Position numbers and translations under genes: made by a program. From NCBI GenBank assembly GCA_035537095.1, contig DATLMV010000152.1, positions 1 through 16,873 on the forward strand: DNA of 16,873 nt. Reading direction: 5' to 3'. Of the stretch, positions 13,091-16,873 are shown piece by piece (position 1 is the stretch's first letter; each line of letters opens with the position of its first letter). The notes under the pieces were generated by a model. It ran no database searches and was not told the origin of the DNA. It saw only the letters and a program-made list of their open reading frames with translations. The stretch comes from DASWNP01 sp035537095 (lineage in GTDB: Bacteria > Acidobacteriota > Blastocatellia > Pyrinomonadales > Pyrinomonadaceae).

Positions 13091-13852
13091 ATGGGCAGTA
13101 ACGGCAAAGAAGCGGTGCAGCGTCTGCTCGCCATCATCGTCATCATGGCGATGTTGAACGTGATGGGCATTCCGCTGACCGTGATTATCTTCTTCGGCGT
13201 GGTCGTCTTTTTCGTCTGGCGAGCCGTCAATCATTCCGAGCAGCAGGACATTCGCGGCATCTTCGATTTCTACATCGCCGCCAACGACATCCTGCGCGAC
13301 GAGGAGCGACGCTGGTACGGTTTCGAGATTGCGGAAGTGATTCATCGCGGCGAGCGCATCTTGCTTTCGATGAACGACGCGCCGCCGCTCGTCTATTACA
13401 CGCTCGGCGCGCTCCATCATCGCGCGGGCGATTACGAAGCCGCCGCCGAACATCTCGCCTACGTCGTCGAGAGCGAACACGGCGACGAGACGCGACGCTT
13501 CTCCCACTCGCCGGAACTGCAACGCTACGTGCGGACGCTCCGGCACATCGAACGCGAACCCGCCGAAGCCCCGCAGACGATGGGCGCGATCCGCAGCCTC
13601 GACCGCGCCCGCCGCACGCGCGCCGCGACGCTGCTGGCCGAGAGCCGTCAACGCAGCGGCGAACACGCGCCCGCCGCGCTTCATCCCAAGCCCGCGCCGC
13701 CGCGCGACAACGCGCGCTACGACGCCGCGCACCCGCCAGCGCTGCGCGCCTCTTCGACACCTGCGCCCGCGCCGCCGCCGGTGATGCCCGCGCCCATCTC
13801 CGATGTCCTGCGCGACCTCTACGAAGAGAAAAAAGAAGATCACGTCAACTAG
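13091..13852 (+). CDS. Membrane-anchored protein with TPR-like region, function unknown
   Basis: 253 residues. The N-terminus has a long hydrophobic stretch (about 11-44), broken by GIP, which fits one long or two short membrane helices. A soluble helical region follows, in which YYTLGALHHRAGDYEAAAEHLAYVVE (about 99-124, central part quoted) looks like a tetratricopeptide repeat. The C-terminal third (about 200-240) is Pro/Ala-rich and probably disordered, ending in a charged helix, RDLYEEKKEDHVN. The ribosome site is weak. It lies between the dehydrogenase and the kinase on the same strand. No defined family is recognised; a scaffold role is only a guess. Confidence 0.75.
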   Translation: MGSNGKEAVQRLLAIIVIMAMLNVMGIPLTVIIFFGVVVFFVWRAVNHSEQQDIRGIFDFYIAANDILRDEERRWYGFEIAEVIHRGERILLSMNDAPPLVYYTLGALHHRAGDYEAAAEHLAYVVESEHGDETRRFSHSPELQRYVRTLRHIEREPAEAPQTMGAIRSLDRARRTRAATLLAESRQRSGEHAPAALHPKPAPPRDNARYDAAHPPALRASSTPAPAPPPVMPAPISDVLRDLYEEKKEDHVN

Positions 13853-14005
13853 AGTCCCCGTAGAGTCTCTGCCGCGCCGTCGAAAAACGGAACGGGCCGC
13901 CGGGTCGTTCCGGCCCCGACCGTTGTTCGGGCTGCGGCTGCGACCGCCCGCGACGCTGCGCGGCGGCGTCTCTCCGGCAGACTTTTCCCGTCGCACATCT
14001 TTTCT

Positions 14006-14013
14006 GCTATAAC
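14006..14013 (+). promoter_or_regulatory. Possible extended -10 promoter of the kinase gene
   Basis: The sequence TGCTATAAC (14005-14013) has the TGn-TATAAC form of an extended -10 element, 52 bp before the kinase start. No good -35 is seen at the usual distance (best TTTTCC, with a 19-nt spacer). Confidence 0.4.
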
Positions 14014-14065
14014 ATTCGAAGTTGATTCGCCCGCGCGCTACGCCTGAAGTCTCCGGCAGATTTAG

Positions 14066-15895
14066 ATGACTCCGAAAACCACTATCGGCAACTACATCAT
14101 CGAAGAGCCAATCGGGCGCGGCGGGATGGGCGTTGTTTACAAGGGCCGACACGCGAAACTGCCGCGCAAGGTCGCCATCAAATCCATCGCCGCGCGCGGC
14201 ACGAGCGACCTCCGCCACCTGCGCCAACGCTTCGAGCGCGAAGCCTACGTCCAATCCCAACTCGACCACGCAGGGATCGTCAAAATCTACGACTACATCG
14301 TCGCCGAGCACGCCTACTATATCGTCATGGAGTACGTCGAAGGACGCTCGCTCGCGCAGTTGTTGCTCGAACAAAGGGGCCACGCGCTCGATGTCGAACG
14401 CGCGCTCGACCTCTTCGAGCAGATTCTGCAAGCGGTCGGCTACGCGCACAGCTTCGTCTATCTGGACGAAGCGGGCGCGACGCATCAAGGCATCATCCAC
14501 CGCGACCTCAAGCCCTACAACATCCTCGTGACGCCCGACGACCGCATCAAGGTGACGGACTTCGGCATCGTCAAACTGATGGGCGCGGACAGTTCGGAAA
14601 CGTCCGGCACGGTCTACGGCTCGCCGCTCTACATCTCGCCCGAACAGGCCAACGACGCGCACGTTGACCAACGCTCCGACATCTATTCGCTCGGCGTCAT
14701 CCTCTACGAGATGCTGACGGGCACGACGCCCTACGCGGTCGGGACGGGCGAACCGCTCTCGCGCACGGAGATTCTGCGCGCGCACGTCGAATGCGCCGTC
14801 CGGCCTCCCTCGGAGGTCAACGCGGAGATCGGCGACGAGTTACAGACCGCCGTCTGCCGCGCGCTCGAAAAGCGGCCCGAGCAGAGATTCGATAGCTCTA
14901 TGGAGTTCCTGCGCGCGCTCAGGCGTGCGCGCGGGCGCGACACGGGCGACCTCGTCGAACCTTCGGCGCAACAGCCGGACGCGACCGACGCCGACGCCGC
15001 GAGCCTGCAACAGTCCGGCCCACGCGCCGCGCACGAACTCTCCGGCGTCACGGCGCGCACGCCCGAGCGCGAGTCCTACGAGACGCAGCCGATTCGACGC
15101 GTGCGCTGCAAGGCGTGCGGCGCGTCAGCCGAGGCCGACGAACAGAAGTGCCGCGCCTGCGGCCACGACCTGAACGCATCGCCCGCGACGAGCCGCATCG
15201 CGCGCCGCGAGTTGAACGGGCGAAAGCAACAGGCGCGCGGCCTGCGCCTGTTCGTGCCGCTCGTCCTGCTCGCGTTGTTGCTCGGCGGCGGCGTCCTCGT
15301 CTATCTCGCGCGCCAACGCGCGGCGCGGACAACTTCGGAGAGTCCCGACACGGGCAGGGCCAACGTGAACGCGTCGCCCGCCCTGCCTGCAACGGGCAGC
15401 GCGTCGCCCGCAGCGTCGCCCGTGCCGATGTCTGCGCTCGTCGAGTTGCGGCCCGCGCGCGTCGAGGTTGATTCGAGCTTTGAAGGCTACGACGCCGCGC
15501 CTTTGACAGACGGCATCATTGACGTGCGACGTATCGCCGCGCTGCGTTATAACCGTGGCAACTGGGCCTCGGCGGAAACCCCCGTCGCGCATTGGATCGA
15601 GGTGCACTTCGAGCGCGCGGAGCGCGTCGCCGCCGTCTATGTCTACTGGGGATTCGACCGCACGCGCTACGTGCCTTCGCGCCGCGTCGAACTGCAAACG
15701 CCCGACGCGCAAGGGGCTTGGCAAACAATCGCCACGCTCAAATCCGGCGACGACCACGACCGCGCGGCCTTCGAGTTTGCGCCCGTCGAGACGACGCGCC
15801 TGCGTATCTTTCAGCCCGCGCAGCAGGGGCCGCAGAATCGTCCCTTCGTGATGTGGGTGCGCGAGATTCAGGTCTTCGCCGTGCCGCACGTTTGA
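14066..15895 (+). CDS. Receptor Ser/Thr protein kinase with zinc ribbon and discoidin-like ectodomain
   Basis: A 609-residue PknB-type kinase. Catalytic domain, about 1-285: Gly loop GRGGMGVVYKG (17-27), Lys39, HRDLKPYN with Asp147, DFG 165-167, and GSPLYISPEQ in the activation segment. A juxtamembrane zinc ribbon (C348-x2-C351, then a second CxxC in CRACGHDL) follows. One transmembrane helix (about 393-415, FVPLVLLALLLGGGVLVYL) leads to an Ala/Pro/Ser-rich stalk. The last roughly 145 residues outside the cell resemble an F5/8 type C (discoidin) carbohydrate- or ligand-binding domain: SSFEGYDAAPLTDG, HWIEVHFERAERVAAVYVYWG, WVREIQVF. It probably phosphorylates cytoplasmic targets in response to an external ligand. 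No phosphatase gene lies beside it. Confidence 0.93.
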   Translation: MTPKTTIGNYIIEEPIGRGGMGVVYKGRHAKLPRKVAIKSIAARGTSDLRHLRQRFEREAYVQSQLDHAGIVKIYDYIVAEHAYYIVMEYVEGRSLAQLLLEQRGHALDVERALDLFEQILQAVGYAHSFVYLDEAGATHQGIIHRDLKPYNILVTPDDRIKVTDFGIVKLMGADSSETSGTVYGSPLYISPEQANDAHVDQRSDIYSLGVILYEMLTGTTPYAVGTGEPLSRTEILRAHVECAVRPPSEVNAEIGDELQTAVCRALEKRPEQRFDSSMEFLRALRRARGRDTGDLVEPSAQQPDATDADAASLQQSGPRAAHELSGVTARTPERESYETQPIRRVRCKACGASAEADEQKCRACGHDLNASPATSRIARRELNGRKQQARGLRLFVPLVLLALLLGGGVLVYLARQRAARTTSESPDTGRANVNASPALPATGSASPAASPVPMSALVELRPARVEVDSSFEGYDAAPLTDGIIDVRRIAALRYNRGNWASAETPVAHWIEVHFERAERVAAVYVYWGFDRTRYVPSRRVELQTPDAQGAWQTIATLKSGDDHDRAAFEFAPVETTRLRIFQPAQQGPQNRPFVMWVREIQVFAVPHV

Positions 15896-16031
15896 GAAAT
15901 CCTCCGGCGTCGGGTCGGATGAGAAAGTCGGCTGCCGGAGAGTGAACATTGTTCGGACGGAAGAAACATCAAGGGCCGTGTCAACGTAATTTGAAAAGAA
16001 ATTTCGACAGCGGGAGCAGGGAGGTGTTTCG

Positions 16032-16873
16032 ATGTCCGACTTGATAACGGCGATGGAGGCGGGCAGCGCGTATATCGGCGAGCATTCCTACCGGCGCGTG
16101 ATGGCCGGAGATGTCGAGAGCGTGCGCGCGCGTCTGGTGTACGCGCTCGAAAGTTTCGATTATCGCGTGCTGAGCGACCAGCCGTCGCTGCAAGCCAGAC
16201 GCGCGGCGCGCAAGGGATTGGTCGGCGCGGACTATCTCGACCTGAGCCGGAAACTCATCATCAATTTGCGACCCAACAGCGCGACGGCGACGCTGGCGAC
16301 CTTCGACTTCACGGTCGTCCACGCCGGAATCATGACGCGCGGCGACCGGCAGACGCTCGAACGTGAAGCCGACGCGATTATCGCGCTGGCGAATGCGCGG
16401 CCCGCTGCGGGCATCTGCGCCGCGTGCGGCACGGAGAACAGCGGCGACTCGCGTTTCTGCCGCCTGTGCGGCACGCCCAACGCCGTCGGCGAACCCGCCG
16501 AGATCGAAGTGGTGCGCCTGACGGCGGGCGCACGCGCGGCGCATCAGGAGATCGTCGTCGGTCTCGCCATCATGTTGGGCACGGTCGCGCTCTCGCTGCC
16601 GTTGATTATCTTCGCCAGCGGGAAGGGAAGGTCGGCGGGGATGATTCTGCTCGTCGTCGGTCAACTCGTCGCGTGGTGGATGCTGACCTACGGCGTCCAC
16701 CGCCTGCACCGCACGCTCAACCCGAAAGAGGCGAAACAGAGGCCCGCGCTCTCCGACAATCTTGTACAGCCTTTGCCCTTCGCGCAGGCGTCGGCGCTTC
16801 CCGGCGCGTCCGAGCGCGCGTCCGTGACCGAAGGGACGACGGAACTGCTCGGCGTGCCGTCGAGAGAGCGCGT
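16032..16873 (+). CDS. Zinc-ribbon membrane protein, function unknown (truncated by the window end)
   Basis: A frame of 280 codons from ATG 16032 is still open at the window end. An excellent AGGGAGG site (16018-16024) sits seven bases upstream. Residues 1-125 are a mixed alpha/beta region (YRRVMAGDVESVRARL, RKLIINLRPNSATATL). A zinc ribbon follows, Cys129-x2-Cys132 and Cys143-x2-Cys146 (CAACGTENSGDSRFCRLCG). Two membrane helices lie at about 174-197 and 204-222, and a Pro/Ala-rich tail follows. The zinc ribbon resembles the one in the kinase just upstream; both may belong to one membrane signalling group, which is a guess. I recognise no named family. Confidence 0.85.
   Translation, partial: MSDLITAMEAGSAYIGEHSYRRVMAGDVESVRARLVYALESFDYRVLSDQPSLQARRAARKGLVGADYLDLSRKLIINLRPNSATATLATFDFTVVHAGIMTRGDRQTLEREADAIIALANARPAAGICAACGTENSGDSRFCRLCGTPNAVGEPAEIEVVRLTAGARAAHQEIVVGLAIMLGTVALSLPLIIFASGKGRSAGMILLVVGQLVAWWMLTYGVHRLHRTLNPKEAKQRPALSDNLVQPLPFAQASALPGASERASVTEGTTELLGVPSRER

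Noticed and set aside
12950..14785. 611-codon open frame on the minus strand
   Set aside because: It spans the reverse of the membrane protein gene and the kinase domain, which has all its motifs. Composition is typical of an antisense shadow.

Overview
The window is GC-rich bacterial chromosome (a long, regular GC3-rich coding pattern) and looks like a member of the Acidobacteriota, perhaps a Blastocatellia relative. That placement is inference from gene content and style: many secreted or zinc-ribbon proteins of unknown role, a PknB-like kinase with a sensory ectodomain, and a mycobacterial-style CysM/Mec/CysO sulfur system outside Actinobacteria. No rRNA or marker protein in the window settles it.

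Layout. 1-345: AT-rich tail of a possible insertion sequence, a short dispersed repeat, and two hairpins downstream of a minus-strand gene. 346-1068 (-): secreted glycine-zipper protein. 1497-2162 (+): 1-Cys-type peroxiredoxin. 2337-6600 (+): a sulfur-transfer cluster made of a CysM-like cysteine synthase, a Mec-like JAMM peptidase, a secreted protein with a duplicated domain, a three-domain fusion (CysO-like sulfur carrier + MoeZ/ThiF-type E1 + rhodanese) and a small acidic protein. It is closed by a strong bidirectional terminator. 6768-7016 (-): small ferritin-like helical protein. 7094-7554 (-): tRNA-Leu(UAA) split by a 375-nt group I intron, which carries a decayed HNH homing-endonuclease gene on the opposite strand. 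7684-8190 (+): Fur-family regulator followed by a near-perfect 30-bp inverted repeat. 8382-8963 (+): [2Fe-2S] ferredoxin-domain protein. 9151-10146 (+): secreted M28/glutaminyl-cyclase-like metalloenzyme. 10168-11773 (+): universal stress protein and a ClpX-like AAA+ ATPase without the zinc-binding domain. 11930-12997 (+): isocitrate/isopropylmalate-type dehydrogenase. 13091-13852 (+): membrane-anchored protein. 14066-15895 (+): receptor Ser/Thr kinase with a discoidin-like ectodomain. 16032-16873 (+): zinc-ribbon membrane protein cut by the window end.

How it works together. The sulfur cluster is the most coherent system. The E1 domain should adenylate the C-terminal glycine of the CysO-like domain, the rhodanese domain can deliver sulfur, the cysteine synthase can use the resulting thiocarboxylate, and the JAMM peptidase can release cysteine from the carrier. 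Here the carrier's Gly-Gly lies inside the fusion polypeptide, so a cleavage, plausibly by the neighbouring JAMM enzyme, seems needed before the carrier can be charged.

The second highlight is the tRNA-Leu(UAA) intron. Its insertion point, between U34 and A35, is the one classically described for cyanobacteria and plastids. It still shows both ends of an HNH endonuclease on the antisense strand with the catalytic middle deleted and the reading frame broken.
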